Source: DASYKS01 sp035995205 (GTDB lineage Bacteria; Acidobacteriota; Thermoanaerobaculia; Multivoradales; UBA5704). From it: a stretch of DNA of 64,000 nucleotides. Numbering within the stretch: the stretch's first letter is position 1; each line of letters opens with the position of its first letter. Both the position numbers and the translations under genes were made by a program. Under the pieces are notes generated by a model, which made no database searches, had not been told where the DNA came from, and saw only the letters and a program-made list of their open reading frames with translations. The stretch lies in the NCBI GenBank assembly GCA_035995205.1, contig DASYKS010000106.1, positions 1 to 64,000 of the forward strand. The letters are read 5' to 3'. Shown one piece after another: positions 24,842 to 33,858 of this stretch.

Positions 24842-25351
24842 TTGAGCGCCGAGCAGCACCGGCAATATGCGCCCACCCGTCTCGGCTTCGCGCTGATCAC
24901 GGTGAGCGACTCGCGAACGCCTGAGACCGACACCTCCGGCCGGACGATGCGCGAACGGATCGAGGCGGCCGGCCATTCGGTTGCCTCGGCGACGATCGTG
25001 CCGGACGAGATCCCGGCGGTGCGCGCGGCGCTTCTCGCAGCGCTTGGGGTAGACGGAGTCGACGTCGTCGCGGTCTCGGGCGGCACCGGCTTTTCCCCCC
25101 GCGACGTGACGATCGAAGCGGCGACGCCGCTGTTCGAACGGCCGATCGAAGGGTTCGGCGAGCTGTTTCGGATGCTGTCGTTTTCGGACGTGGGGCCGGC
25201 GGCGATGCTCTCCAGGGCCGCCGCCGGTCTGGTCCAAGGGCGCGCCATCTTCCTCCTGCCCGGCTCGCCCAAGGCGGTGGCGCTCGCGCTCGATCGGCTG
25301 ATCCTGCCCGAGGCCGGCCATCTGCTGGGCCAGGCGCGCAGGGTTGGATAG
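24842..25351 (+). CDS. MoaB/MogA-type molybdopterin biosynthesis protein
   Basis: The 169-residue product has the MPT-binding fold: FALITVSDSRTPETDTSG (~15), the ligand loop VSGGTGFSPRDVTIEA (~78) and the conserved FRMLSFSDVGPAAMLSRAAAG (in two parts, ~107) with LLPGSPKAV (~140). MogA and MoaB adenylate molybdopterin before metal insertion; the two cannot be separated safely from sequence. The frame starts at a TTG 13 bases after the preceding stop, with GGCGGAA as a weak ribosome site. No other molybdenum cofactor gene is nearby. Confidence 0.88.
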   Translation: MSAEQHRQYAPTRLGFALITVSDSRTPETDTSGRTMRERIEAAGHSVASATIVPDEIPAVRAALLAALGVDGVDVVAVSGGTGFSPRDVTIEAATPLFERPIEGFGELFRMLSFSDVGPAAMLSRAAAGLVQGRAIFLLPGSPKAVALALDRLILPEAGHLLGQARRVG

Positions 25352-25365
25352 CGGTTTCGTTTCGA

Positions 25366-25454
25366 GCTTCGGCGAGGTTGCCTGAGGACGGGCGCAACTG
25401 TTTGAGCTCGAAGGGCGAGTTTTGAGCCCGCCCGCAAGGCAACCTCGCCGAAGC
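25366..25454. repeat. Inverted repeat with 18-bp perfect arms
   Basis: GCTTCGGCGAGGTTGCCT (25366-25383) pairs perfectly with 25437-25454. Inside the loop are further short complementarities (GGACGGGC / GCCCGCCC; GAGCTCG). It follows the MoaB stop by 15 bases and precedes the adaptor gene by ~135 bases. It could act as a terminator or a dispersed palindromic element. No long T run is present. Confidence 0.65.
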
Positions 25455-25589
25455 GAGGGCGGCCCAAGTCCCCGTTTATCCCCCCCGGCGCACCCTGCGA
25501 GAGTGACGAGCGTCGCCAAGGCGCGAAGAGTTGGAAACATTCCTGTCCAGACACCGTACAGCTTGCGAGACCGTTCGGAGCCCCCCACT

Positions 25590-26843
25590 ATGGATATTCA
25601 ACGACCCGATCAATCCCGGAAACGACGCATGCAGCGCATCCTGTGGGTGGCGCTCGGCGTCGTCGCCATCGGGCTGATTTCTTACCTCATCTCCCGTTTG
25701 AAGCCGGCGGCACCGTCCGTCGAGCGCGAGACTGTCTGGGTGGACACCGTCCAGCGCGGCCCGATGCTGCGCCAGGTGCGCGGCCCGGGCACTCTCGTGC
25801 CGGTCGACATCCGCTGGCTCTCGGCCTCCCAGGACGGCCGGGTCGAGCGGATCCCGGCGCTGCCCGGAGTCACGGTGCAGCCCGACACCATTCTGCTCGA
25901 GCTGTCGAATCCGGAGCTCCAACAGGGGCTGATGGACGCCGAATCGCAGCTCCAAGGGGCGAACGCCGACTTCCAGGATCTGCAAGCCCGGTTGGAAAGC
26001 GACGTGCTGAACCAGCGTTCACAGGCCGCCGCGATCGATTCGCAGGCGCAAGAAGCGAAGCTGCAAGCCGAGGCAAACCAGCAGTTGGCCAAAGACGGGC
26101 TGATCCCCGACTTGACCCTCCGCCTTTCCCGGCTGCGCGCCGATCAGCTTGGCCGCCAGGCGGGTATCGAGACCCAACGGGTGACCAAGAGCACCCAATC
26201 GGCCGCGGCCCAGCTCAACGCCCAGCGGGCGAGGGTCGCGCAGGCCCAGACGCTGGTCGATCTGCGGCGGCGTCAGGTCGATGGGCTGAACGTCCGCGCC
26301 GGCATCTCCGGCATCCTGCAGCAGCTGCCCGTCCAGGTCGGCCAGCGGGTCACCCCGGGCACCAACCTGGCGCGCGTCGCGCGGCCGGAGGAGTTGAAAG
26401 CCGAGCTGAGGATTCCGGAAACGCAGGCCAAGGACATCGTGGTCGGCCAGACCGCGTCGATCGATACCCGCAACGGCATCGTCTCCGGCCGGGTGGCGCG
26501 CATCGCGCCGTCGGTCCAGGAGGGCACGGTCACGGTGGATGTGGCGCTCACCGCCGCGCTGCCCAAGGGCGCACGGCCGGACCTGTCGGTCGACGGCACG
26601 ATCGAGATCGAGCGCCTGCCCGACGTGCTGTTCGTAGGCCGGCCGGCCTACGGCCAGCCGAACAGCAAGGTCGAGATGTTCAAGCTGGTCGAAGGGGGTA
26701 AGGCCGCGGTCAAAGTCCCCGTGCAGCTTGGCCGCAGCTCGGTCAACACGATCGAGCTGGTGAGCGGATTGCAGGTGGGCGACCAGGTCATCCTCTCGGA
26801 CACTTCCGCCTGGGACAATGTGAGCCGGATCAAACTGGATTAA
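25590..26843 (+). CDS. Efflux periplasmic adaptor (HlyD/MacA-like membrane fusion protein)
   Basis: The 417-residue protein is anchored by an N-terminal helix (RILWVALGVVAIGLISYLIS) and spans the periplasm to couple an inner-membrane pump to an outer-membrane channel. It has the order of the family: beta-barrel start (GTLVPVDIRWLSASQDGRVE), lipoyl half (QPDTILLELSNPELQQGL), long coiled coil (~110-230, rich in Ala/Gln/Glu/Arg), second lipoyl half (GLNVRAGISGILQQLPVQVG) and C-terminal barrels ending in GLQVGDQVILSD. ABC ATPase genes follow, as in MacAB-type systems, but no permease or TolC gene is here. ATG 25590 was chosen because the upstream frame is low-complexity. Confidence 0.88.
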   Translation: MDIQRPDQSRKRRMQRILWVALGVVAIGLISYLISRLKPAAPSVERETVWVDTVQRGPMLRQVRGPGTLVPVDIRWLSASQDGRVERIPALPGVTVQPDTILLELSNPELQQGLMDAESQLQGANADFQDLQARLESDVLNQRSQAAAIDSQAQEAKLQAEANQQLAKDGLIPDLTLRLSRLRADQLGRQAGIETQRVTKSTQSAAAQLNAQRARVAQAQTLVDLRRRQVDGLNVRAGISGILQQLPVQVGQRVTPGTNLARVARPEELKAELRIPETQAKDIVVGQTASIDTRNGIVSGRVARIAPSVQEGTVTVDVALTAALPKGARPDLSVDGTIEIERLPDVLFVGRPAYGQPNSKVEMFKLVEGGKAAVKVPVQLGRSSVNTIELVSGLQVGDQVILSDTSAWDNVSRIKLD

Positions 26844-26904
26844 CTCGACCGGATCTGATTAGATCCAGTCGAAGACAAATCGATAAAGAACGAGAGGGAA
26901 ACCC

Positions 26905-27654
<750 letters not shown>

Positions 27655-27682
27655 CCGTTCGGCGCGAGACAGCGCAGATTCG

Positions 27683-27710
27683 AACCGCCCGGCTCCGGCC
27701 GGGCGGTTTT
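27683..27710 (+). terminator. Intrinsic terminator
   Basis: AACCGCCCGGC-TCCG-GCCGGGCGGTTTT forms an 11-bp GC-rich stem followed by a short T run, 29 bases after the ABC ATPase stop. It separates the adaptor/ATPase unit from the Spy-like gene. Confidence 0.85.
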
Positions 27711-27844
27711 GCGTTTCCGGGATCTGCGCGACGAGGATCCGCAGGAAATCGGACCGGCGCGGGTTTCAACCCCCGAAGACCCCGAACCGCGTTGCTCCGT
27801 AACGCGACGCGCCGCCGCCAATTTTCGTCTGAAAAGGAGAACCC

Positions 27845-28285
27845 ATGCAGAAGAAGCGTCTGGTCGTCCTCGGGCTCGCCGCCCTCGCCATCCTCTTCGC
27901 CGTCGCCCCCGTCCGCGCCCAGGAAGAAGGGGGCGACAACAAAGCGATCGCCGAGTTCATCCAGCACCCGCAGGTTCTCGTCCGCGCGCTCCACCTTACC
28001 GCCGCGCAGACGGCGACGCTCCGCACCCTGGCCACCGCCGCCCGCACCGCGATCCGCCCGATCGGCAACGAGATCAAGGATCTCTCCGAGCAGATCCGCA
28101 CCGCGCTCGAATCGGCCAATCCGGACGCCTGCGCGGTGGGCGCCCTGCTGGTCTCCCGGCACGGCAAATACGAGGATGTCGAGGCGCTGCTGCAAGGTTT
28201 CGACGACGATTTCTCGGCCATCCTGACGCCGGATCAGCTGACCCGCTACGAAGCGCTCAAGGATCGGATCAACCACCCGCGCTGA
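27845..28285 (+). CDS. Spy/CpxP-like periplasmic protein
   Basis: The 146-residue protein has a clear signal peptide (KKRLVVLGLAALAILFAVAPVRA) and a helical mature part. It contains LTAAQTATLRTLA (~50) and the LTPDQLTRYEALKDRI motif near the C-terminus, the LTxxQ repeats of the Spy/CpxP family. Those proteins are ATP-independent periplasmic chaperones or stress sensors. It has its own promoter region and is bounded by intrinsic terminators on both sides, lying between two ABC ATPase genes. AAAAGGAG precedes the ATG. Confidence 0.7.
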   Translation: MQKKRLVVLGLAALAILFAVAPVRAQEEGGDNKAIAEFIQHPQVLVRALHLTAAQTATLRTLATAARTAIRPIGNEIKDLSEQIRTALESANPDACAVGALLVSRHGKYEDVEALLQGFDDDFSAILTPDQLTRYEALKDRINHPR

Positions 28286-28312
28286 GACGGTTCGGCAACG
28301 CCGGTTTCTTGC

Positions 28313-28340
28313 GCCCCCGGCCCGAGGCCGGGGGTTTTTT
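28313..28340 (+). terminator. Intrinsic terminator
   Basis: CCCCCGGC-CCGA-GGCCGGGGG (approximate pairing) is followed by six T residues, 28 bases after the Spy-like gene. This is the strongest terminator in the window by T-run length. Confidence 0.9.
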
Positions 28341-28428
28341 CGTTTTCGCCCGGCGCCTTTGCTACGCTCCGCGAGAATGAGCCGATGACCTGAAATCCTT
28401 TCCCCCGTTCCTGCGTAGAGAAAGAACC

Positions 28429-29112
28429 ATGATCGAGATCGAGAACCTGGAAAAGACATATCCCGCCGGTCCCGGACAGGTCTGGGTCCTCCGTCAGGTC
28501 AACCTGAAGGTCGAAGAGGGCGAGTTCGTCACCATCATGGGTCCCTCGGGCTCGGGCAAGACGACGCTGATGTCGATCCTGGGCATGCTCGATCACGCCT
28601 GGAGCGGCCAGTACCGCTTTCTCGGCCAGCCGGTCCACGCGATGAAACCGAAGCAGCGGCTGGAGCTGAACAAGCAGAACATTGGCTTCGTCTTCCAGAG
28701 CTACCACCTGCTCGACAACCTGACCGTCGCCGAGAATCTCGATCTGCCGCTCTCCTACCGGAACGTCAAGCGGGCGGAACGGGAGGCGCTGGTGGCCGAG
28801 GCGCTCGACCGTTTCCGCATCGTCGGCAAGAAGGATCTCTTCCCGCCCCAGCTCTCGGGCGGCCAGCAGCAACTGGTGGGAGTCGCCCGCGCGGTCGTCG
28901 GCGGCCCGAAGCTTCTGCTCGCCGACGAGCCGACCGGCAACCTGCACTCGGCCCAGGCCGAGGAGATCATGGAGCTGTTCCGCCAGCTGAACCGGCAGGG
29001 CACGACGATCATTCAGGTCACCCATTCGGAGAAGAACGCCCAACACGGCGACCGGATCGTCCACCTGATGGACGGCTGGGTGACCAAGGACGAAAAGGTC
29101 GCGCACGGGTAG
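28429..29112 (+). CDS. ABC transporter ATP-binding protein, MacB/LolD type (second copy)
   Basis: A 227-residue ATPase related to the one at 26905. Walker A is GPSGSGKTT (~residue 40) and Walker B LLLADEPTGNLHS (~165). The signature reads LSGGQQQLVGVARA, where the usual Arg after GGQQQ is Leu. The D loop is NLHS instead of NLDS, removing the Asp of the dimer interface. The switch His is in VTHSEKN. These changes suggest altered or weaker turnover. No permease gene follows. Its TAG stop lies in GGGTAGGGGCGG, the end of the dispersed palindromic element downstream. Confidence 0.88.
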   Translation: MIEIENLEKTYPAGPGQVWVLRQVNLKVEEGEFVTIMGPSGSGKTTLMSILGMLDHAWSGQYRFLGQPVHAMKPKQRLELNKQNIGFVFQSYHLLDNLTVAENLDLPLSYRNVKRAEREALVAEALDRFRIVGKKDLFPPQLSGGQQQLVGVARAVVGGPKLLLADEPTGNLHSAQAEEIMELFRQLNRQGTTIIQVTHSEKNAQHGDRIVHLMDGWVTKDEKVAHG

Positions 29113-29369
29113 GGGCGGTCGGCGCGAAAAAGGACAACCACAAGGGTTGCCCCTACGCCCTCGGCAGCGCGCATAGGCACGCAATCCTATAGGGACAGGC
29201 CTTGTGCCTGCCCTGGGTTGGGCAGGGCCTGACGCCCCGGGCGGCCACACAGGGCCGCCCCTACAATTTATGGGCAATTCGTTGGGACCTGTAGGGGCAG
29301 ACCTGCGTGTCTGCCCTTGGATCGGGGCGGGATCGGTCGGCAAGGGCGGACACATAGGTCCGCCCCTAC
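29109..29369. repeat. Cluster of GTAGGGGC-type palindromic elements between convergent genes
   Basis: The whole gap is made of three related palindromes: 29109-29156 (GTAGGGGC to GCCCCTAC), about 29188-29273 (ending GGCCGCCCCTAC), and 29291-29369 (GTAGGGGCAGACCTGCGTGT to CATAGGTCCGCCCCTAC). Arms pair over 8-20 bases with diverged loops. The outer ends overlap the stop codons of both flanking genes: the TAG of the plus-strand ATPase and the TAG of the minus-strand TPR gene. Confidence 0.75.
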
Positions 29370-30640
29370 TTCAGATAATCCAACATCTCCTTGGCGGTCG
29401 CGGCGTCGGCGTCGTTCGGCGCCAGCTCCAGGAACTTCTGGAGATGCTCTTTCGCCCCGGCGTTCTCGCCCGTGCTGACCATGATGTTGCCGAGCAGGAA
29501 GTGCGCCTTGGCATGGTTCGGGTCGCGCTTGACCAGCTCCTCGAACGTGGCGCGCGCGGCGGCCGAGTTGTTCGCGTTGTAGAGCGCCACCCCCTGCTTG
29601 TACAGCTCTTCGGGGGTGGAGACGGCGCTCGCCGTCTGCATCGCCGCCTGCGCCTCGGCCGCTTTCTTCTTGTCGCCCATCGCCCGGTAGGTCTCATAGC
29701 GCAGGGTCATCGCTTCGAGGTCGCCGGGCTTCGCGACCAGGACTTTCTCGGCGAAGGCGAGCGCCTTGGGATAGTCCTTCTTCTTCAGGTACAGGCTGCC
29801 GAGCGCGGAGGCCGCCGGGTCGAGGGTGGGATCGATCGTGAGCGCCCGCTCCAGATAGGCGATCGCGGCATCCGTCTCCCCGGCGCGCGAGGCCTCGGCC
29901 CCCAGGTTGAACACGCGCACCGCCGTGTCGCGGCTCGGATCGGCGGCGATCAGCGCGTCGAGCGCCGCCTTCGCCTTCTCTTTGTCGCCCAGCTCCTTCA
30001 CGATGTCGTAGCGGTCCTGGAGCCCGCGCTTGTCGCCCGGGGATAGCTCCAGGAAGCGATCGATCGCGGCCAGCGCCTCGCTCTGTTTGCCGAGATCCAT
30101 GTAGGCCTCGCCGAGCGCCGCATAGGCGGGCGCGATCGTCGGGTCGAGGTCGGTCGCCTGCCGGAACTTTTCGGCCGCGAGCCCCATGTCCTTGGCGTTG
30201 AACGCGGCGACCCCATCGTTGAACGCCGCGATCGCCTGGTTTTTCCCTTCGAGCTTGGCCAGCTCTTCGGCCGAGACTTTCGGCGCCGCCGCCTTGGCCG
30301 TCACCAGGGTGAAGCTCTGGCGCATCGTCTCTTCGAGCTTGAGCTTGATGTCCTGTTCGAGCGGCAGGAAGCCCTCTTTGGTGAGCGTAAACTTGTACGA
30401 CACCGTGGCGTCGAGCACGATCACGGTGAACTGACCGCGCTTGTCGGACTTCTTCTCCTGCTTGTAGTTGGCCGCGCCCTCGCGGGTGACGGTGATCAGA
30501 ACGTCGGGCAGCGGCGCGCCGGCCTCGTCGACCACGGTGCCGAGGAGGCGCCCCTCGCCGGCCGCATGCGCGACCTGCGCGACTGAAGGAAGAATCAGCA
30601 GGCCGGCGACGGCCAGAACGTAGCGTACGAAACGGGGCAT
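29366..30640 (-). CDS. Secreted carboxypeptidase-regulatory-like/TPR protein
   Basis: The 424-residue protein begins with a signal peptide (RFVRYVLAVAGLLILPSVAQVAHA). Residues ~28-110 form a carboxypeptidase-regulatory-like (Ig-type) beta sandwich: GTVVDEAGAPLPDVLITVT, then FTLTKEGFLPLEQDI. Residues ~130-420 hold about eight TPR units such as IAPAYAALGEAYMDLGKQSEA and DPAASALGSLYLKKKDYPKA. It likely acts as a periplasmic or surface scaffold. A protein of the same architecture is encoded at 49316. ATG 30640 follows AAAGGA at good spacing. The stop codon comes from the end of a palindromic element. Confidence 0.82.
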   Translation of the reverse strand: MPRFVRYVLAVAGLLILPSVAQVAHAAGEGRLLGTVVDEAGAPLPDVLITVTREGAANYKQEKKSDKRGQFTVIVLDATVSYKFTLTKEGFLPLEQDIKLKLEETMRQSFTLVTAKAAAPKVSAEELAKLEGKNQAIAAFNDGVAAFNAKDMGLAAEKFRQATDLDPTIAPAYAALGEAYMDLGKQSEALAAIDRFLELSPGDKRGLQDRYDIVKELGDKEKAKAALDALIAADPSRDTAVRVFNLGAEASRAGETDAAIAYLERALTIDPTLDPAASALGSLYLKKKDYPKALAFAEKVLVAKPGDLEAMTLRYETYRAMGDKKKAAEAQAAMQTASAVSTPEELYKQGVALYNANNSAAARATFEELVKRDPNHAKAHFLLGNIMVSTGENAGAKEHLQKFLELAPNDADAATAKEMLDYLK

Positions 30641-30710
30641 GACGGGATTCCTTTCTCGACGCCCGGGGCAGACCCGAGGGTCGGAATTGACATGTCGGAC
30701 GTTTCCGATT

Positions 30711-31673
30711 CTACAGAGACTCGCGGCCCTCGCGCGGCTCCCGGCCATTCCGGCCCTCTCGCCAGCTTTCGGCGGCGAGAGCCACCGTCTGGGCGTGGAT
30801 CGAGACGGTTTCGGCGATCACCTGGCCGTAGCCGCCGGCCATCGAGACGGCGACCGGCACGCCCGCCTCGCGGCATTTGGCGAACACCATCCGGTCGCGC
30901 TCGCCAAGCCCGGCGAAGGTGACCGAGATCCGGCCCAGCCGGTCGCGCTCGTGAGGATCGGCGCCCGAGACGTAGAATGCGAGATCGGCATTGGCAGCGC
31001 CGAGCGCCCGCTCCAACCCCTCTTCGAGCAGGCGCAGATACTCCTCGTCGCCGGTTCGGTCGGCAAGCTCCAGGTCCAGATCGCTGGTCTCCTTGTGGAA
31101 CGGGAAGTTGTTGCGGCTATGGATCGAAAACGTGAAGACCGAAGGGTCGTCGCGGAAGATCGCGGCGGTGCCGTTGCCCTGATGGACGTCGCAGTCGATC
31201 ACGATCGCGCGCCGGATCCGCCCCTCGGCGAGCAGCAAACGCGCCGCGACGCCCGAATCGTTCCACACGCAGTAACCCTCGCCGCGAGCGGGCATCGCAT
31301 GGTGGGTGCCGCCCGCGAGGTTGACCGCCACCCCTCCTCCGTCCTCCTCCGGAGATTCAAGCGCGGCGCGCGCGGCGGCGATCGTGGCGCCGGCCGAACG
31401 GCGCGAGCGTTCGACCATCGCCTCCGACCAGGGAAAACCGATCCGCCGGATCTCCAGCCGGTCGAGCCGCCCGCCGACCACCCGGGCGACGTACTCGGCA
31501 TCGTGCGCGAGCGCGAGCTGCTCGTCGGTCGCCGCCTCCGGAACCAGGAGTTCCTCCGGCGCCACGAATCCGGCGGACGTCACCCGCTCGCGCAGCAGCG
31601 AGTATTTCGCCATCGGGAAACGGTGTCCCTCGGGTAGCGGCAGAACGAAATGGTCGGTATAGAACGCTTTCAT
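30711..31673 (-). CDS. Histone deacetylase-family amidohydrolase (AcuC-like)
   Basis: The 320-residue protein is a zinc amidohydrolase of the arginase/deacetylase fold. Metal and catalytic motifs appear in order: GGTHHAMPARGEGYCVWND (~140, the His pair), IDCDVHQGNGTA (~172, Asp and His ligands), FSIHSRNNFPF and SGADPHERDRLG (~255, second Asp). Bacterial members deacetylate acetyl-polyamines, acetoin-related substrates or acetyl-CoA synthetase; the substrate here is unknown. It is divergent from the M24 peptidase gene. A TACACT box lies 19 bases before its ATG. Confidence 0.88.
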   Translation of the reverse strand: MKAFYTDHFVLPLPEGHRFPMAKYSLLRERVTSAGFVAPEELLVPEAATDEQLALAHDAEYVARVVGGRLDRLEIRRIGFPWSEAMVERSRRSAGATIAAARAALESPEEDGGGVAVNLAGGTHHAMPARGEGYCVWNDSGVAARLLLAEGRIRRAIVIDCDVHQGNGTAAIFRDDPSVFTFSIHSRNNFPFHKETSDLDLELADRTGDEEYLRLLEEGLERALGAANADLAFYVSGADPHERDRLGRISVTFAGLGERDRMVFAKCREAGVPVAVSMAGGYGQVIAETVSIHAQTVALAAESWREGRNGREPREGRESL

Positions 31674-31741
31674 CGCAGGGTCCGGAAGGGCAAGTGTAGC
31701 TCCCCGACGCTCTGATACGATTCGCTTTTCGGAGGAACCCG

Positions 31742-32932
31742 ATGCTCGCGGAACGGATCACAGAAATTCAAAGCGCGCTCGCCGAGGCCGACCTCGACGG
31801 TTGGCTGTTCGCCTGTTTTCAGCAGATCGATCCGGTCGGCCTCGACCTGTTGAGCCTGAACGGCGAAGGCAAGCTCGTCACCCGGCGCTGCTACTACCTG
31901 ATCCCGCGCGCGGGCGAGCCGAAGAAGCTGGTCCATGCGATCGAATCCGCGATGCTCGATCACCTGCCCGGCGGCAAGGACGTCTATTTGCCATGGCAGG
32001 AGCACAAGAAGAAGCTCGGCGAGCTGGTCGCGGGCACGCGCCGGATCGCCGCCCAATACAGCCCGAACAACGAGCTGCCGAACATCTCGCGTCTCGACGC
32101 GGGCACGGCCGAGCTGCTCCGGAGCTTCGGAGTCGAGTTGGTCACCAGCGCCGACCTGGTGCAACAGTTCGCCGCGGTCTGGAGCGAGGAGCAGCTCGCT
32201 GGCCACCGCCGGGCGAACGTCCATCTGCATCGGATCGCGCTCGACGCTTTCCACCAGGTCGAGACCCTCCTTCGCCGCGGCGAACCGGCTGACGAATACA
32301 CGATTCAGCGCTTCATCCTCGAATCGTTCGAGAAGGCGGGGCTGTGGGCCGAGTCGGACCCGATCGTGGGGGTGAACGGCCACGCCGCCGACCCGCACTA
32401 CCAGCCCGGCCCGGGGCACTCGTCGGCGATCCGCCCGGACGATTTCCTGCTGATCGACCTGTGGGCTAAAGAAAAGCATCCGACGAGCGTCTACGCCGAC
32501 ATCACCTGGTGCGGCGTCTGCGCCGCCTCCCCCACCGATCGGCAGCAAGAAGTCTGGGCGGCGGTTTCGGGCGCCCGCGACGCCTCGTGGGAGCTGGTCC
32601 GCTCGCGCTTCCCGCACACGCCCATCGCCGGCTGGGAGGTCGACGAGGTCGGGCGCGAGGTGATCCGCAAGGCCGGCTTCGGCGACCGGTTTATCCACCG
32701 CACGGGCCATTCGATCGGCACCAGCGACCACGGCCAGGGCGCGAACATGGACAACCTGGAAACCCACGACACCCGGCGCCTGCTGCCGATGACCGGCTTT
32801 TCGATCGAGCCCGGGGTCTACCTGACCGACGACTTCGGCATCCGCAGCGAGATCAACGTCGCGCTCACGGCCGACGCCGCGGAGATCACCGGCGCCGAAC
32901 CGCAGCGGGAGCTGCTCCGCCTGCTCGCCTGA
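31742..32932 (+). CDS. M24-family metallopeptidase (Xaa-Pro aminopeptidase-like)
   Basis: The 396-residue product has an N-terminal creatinase-like domain (~1-150) and a C-terminal pita-bread domain. The five metal ligands are visible: Asp in LLIDLWAKE (~238), Asp in VYADITW (~253), His in RTGHSIGTSDHG (~322), Glu in FSIEPGVY (~355) and Glu in GIRSEINV (~368). Such enzymes release N-terminal residues before proline or act on related dipeptides. GGAGG precedes the ATG at 31742. Its TGA overlaps the ATG of the next gene (TGATG), so the two are co-translated. Confidence 0.9.
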   Translation: MLAERITEIQSALAEADLDGWLFACFQQIDPVGLDLLSLNGEGKLVTRRCYYLIPRAGEPKKLVHAIESAMLDHLPGGKDVYLPWQEHKKKLGELVAGTRRIAAQYSPNNELPNISRLDAGTAELLRSFGVELVTSADLVQQFAAVWSEEQLAGHRRANVHLHRIALDAFHQVETLLRRGEPADEYTIQRFILESFEKAGLWAESDPIVGVNGHAADPHYQPGPGHSSAIRPDDFLLIDLWAKEKHPTSVYADITWCGVCAASPTDRQQEVWAAVSGARDASWELVRSRFPHTPIAGWEVDEVGREVIRKAGFGDRFIHRTGHSIGTSDHGQGANMDNLETHDTRRLLPMTGFSIEPGVYLTDDFGIRSEINVALTADAAEITGAEPQRELLRLLA

Positions 32933-33858
32933 TGGCAGGCGGCTCGATCGAACGACATCCGGACGACCCGGCCTGGCGCGCCGATGCGCTCGGCGCGAGC
33001 CGCCACAGCCGGCTGGCGGACGAGATGCGGCCGCCGGATCTCGTCGCCGACCCGCAAGCCGCGATCGACGTCTGTGCCGATCTGGCCCGAAGCCATCTCG
33101 GCGACTTCTCCCCCGCTCTCGCGTTGCTGACCCGCCCCGAACGCCGCCGGGCGCAGGCTCTCGTCGCTCACGTTGCCGCGTTGTTCGACTTCGCCCGCCA
33201 ACGCGGGATCGAGGGGGAACGGCTTTCCGCGATCAACCGCTGGGAGTACGCGCTCGACGAGGCGCTTGCGGGACGGGTCGCCGGCCAGCCAATTTTCGCC
33301 GCCATGAGCCGGGAGCAGGGACGCCGCCGCTGGTCGGCCGAGGGTCTGGACGCGCTCTCCGCCTGTGCCCGCCGTCGCGCCCTTCGCGGTTGTCCGGCGA
33401 CCCCGGACGAGGCGGAGCGCGACGCTCGCGCACTCGCGCAAGCGTTCGGTCGGACCTGGATCGGCAACCCCGTTTCCTCCGAAATCGAAGCGCTCGGCGC
33501 GAGCCTGATCCGGCTCGACCGGCTGCAGCGGCTCGGGAGCGAAACGGCGGCCGGACGCTGCCCGCTGCCGTGGGCTGAGACGGAAGGCATGGCTTCGACG
33601 CGGCCCGCGGAACCGTCGCTGCTCGCCGCGGCGCGCAAAGAGTGCGCCCGCCTGCGAGTGCTGTTCCTCGGCGGGGCGCGCGGCCTTCCCGCGCTTCCGG
33701 CCGGCTATCGCCAATCGGTCGCCTACGCCCTATTCGCCGGGCTCGCGCTGCTGTCGCAAATCGAAGAGGCGGACGGCAACCTGCTCGTCGCTCCGCCGCG
33801 GATCGGATTGCGCGCCCGCCTGGGGCTGCTCGCCCGGGCGCGCTGGCTGCGAGTCTAG
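32932..33858 (+). CDS. Squalene/phytoene synthase-like protein lacking the Asp motifs
   Basis: A 308-residue all-helical protein starting at the ATG that overlaps the M24 stop. The region LLTRPERRRAQALVAHVAALFDFARQ (in two parts, ~60-90) and the following ERLSAINRWEYALDEALAG with GQPIFAAM resemble the N-terminal half of head-to-head prenyl synthases (HpnC/HpnD, CrtB). In true enzymes the AxxxDDxxD stretch binds Mg-diphosphate; here it reads ALFDFARQRG with no Asp pair, and the second DxxxD is absent too. It is either a degenerate member with a non-catalytic role or an unrelated helical protein. The family call is tentative. Confidence 0.5.
   Translation: MAGGSIERHPDDPAWRADALGASRHSRLADEMRPPDLVADPQAAIDVCADLARSHLGDFSPALALLTRPERRRAQALVAHVAALFDFARQRGIEGERLSAINRWEYALDEALAGRVAGQPIFAAMSREQGRRRWSAEGLDALSACARRRALRGCPATPDEAERDARALAQAFGRTWIGNPVSSEIEALGASLIRLDRLQRLGSETAAGRCPLPWAETEGMASTRPAEPSLLAAARKECARLRVLFLGGARGLPALPAGYRQSVAYALFAGLALLSQIEEADGNLLVAPPRIGLRARLGLLARARWLRV

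Noticed and set aside
25366..25454. Inverted repeat as an insertion-sequence remnant
   Set aside because: No transposase fragment lies between the arms, which are only ~50 bases apart.
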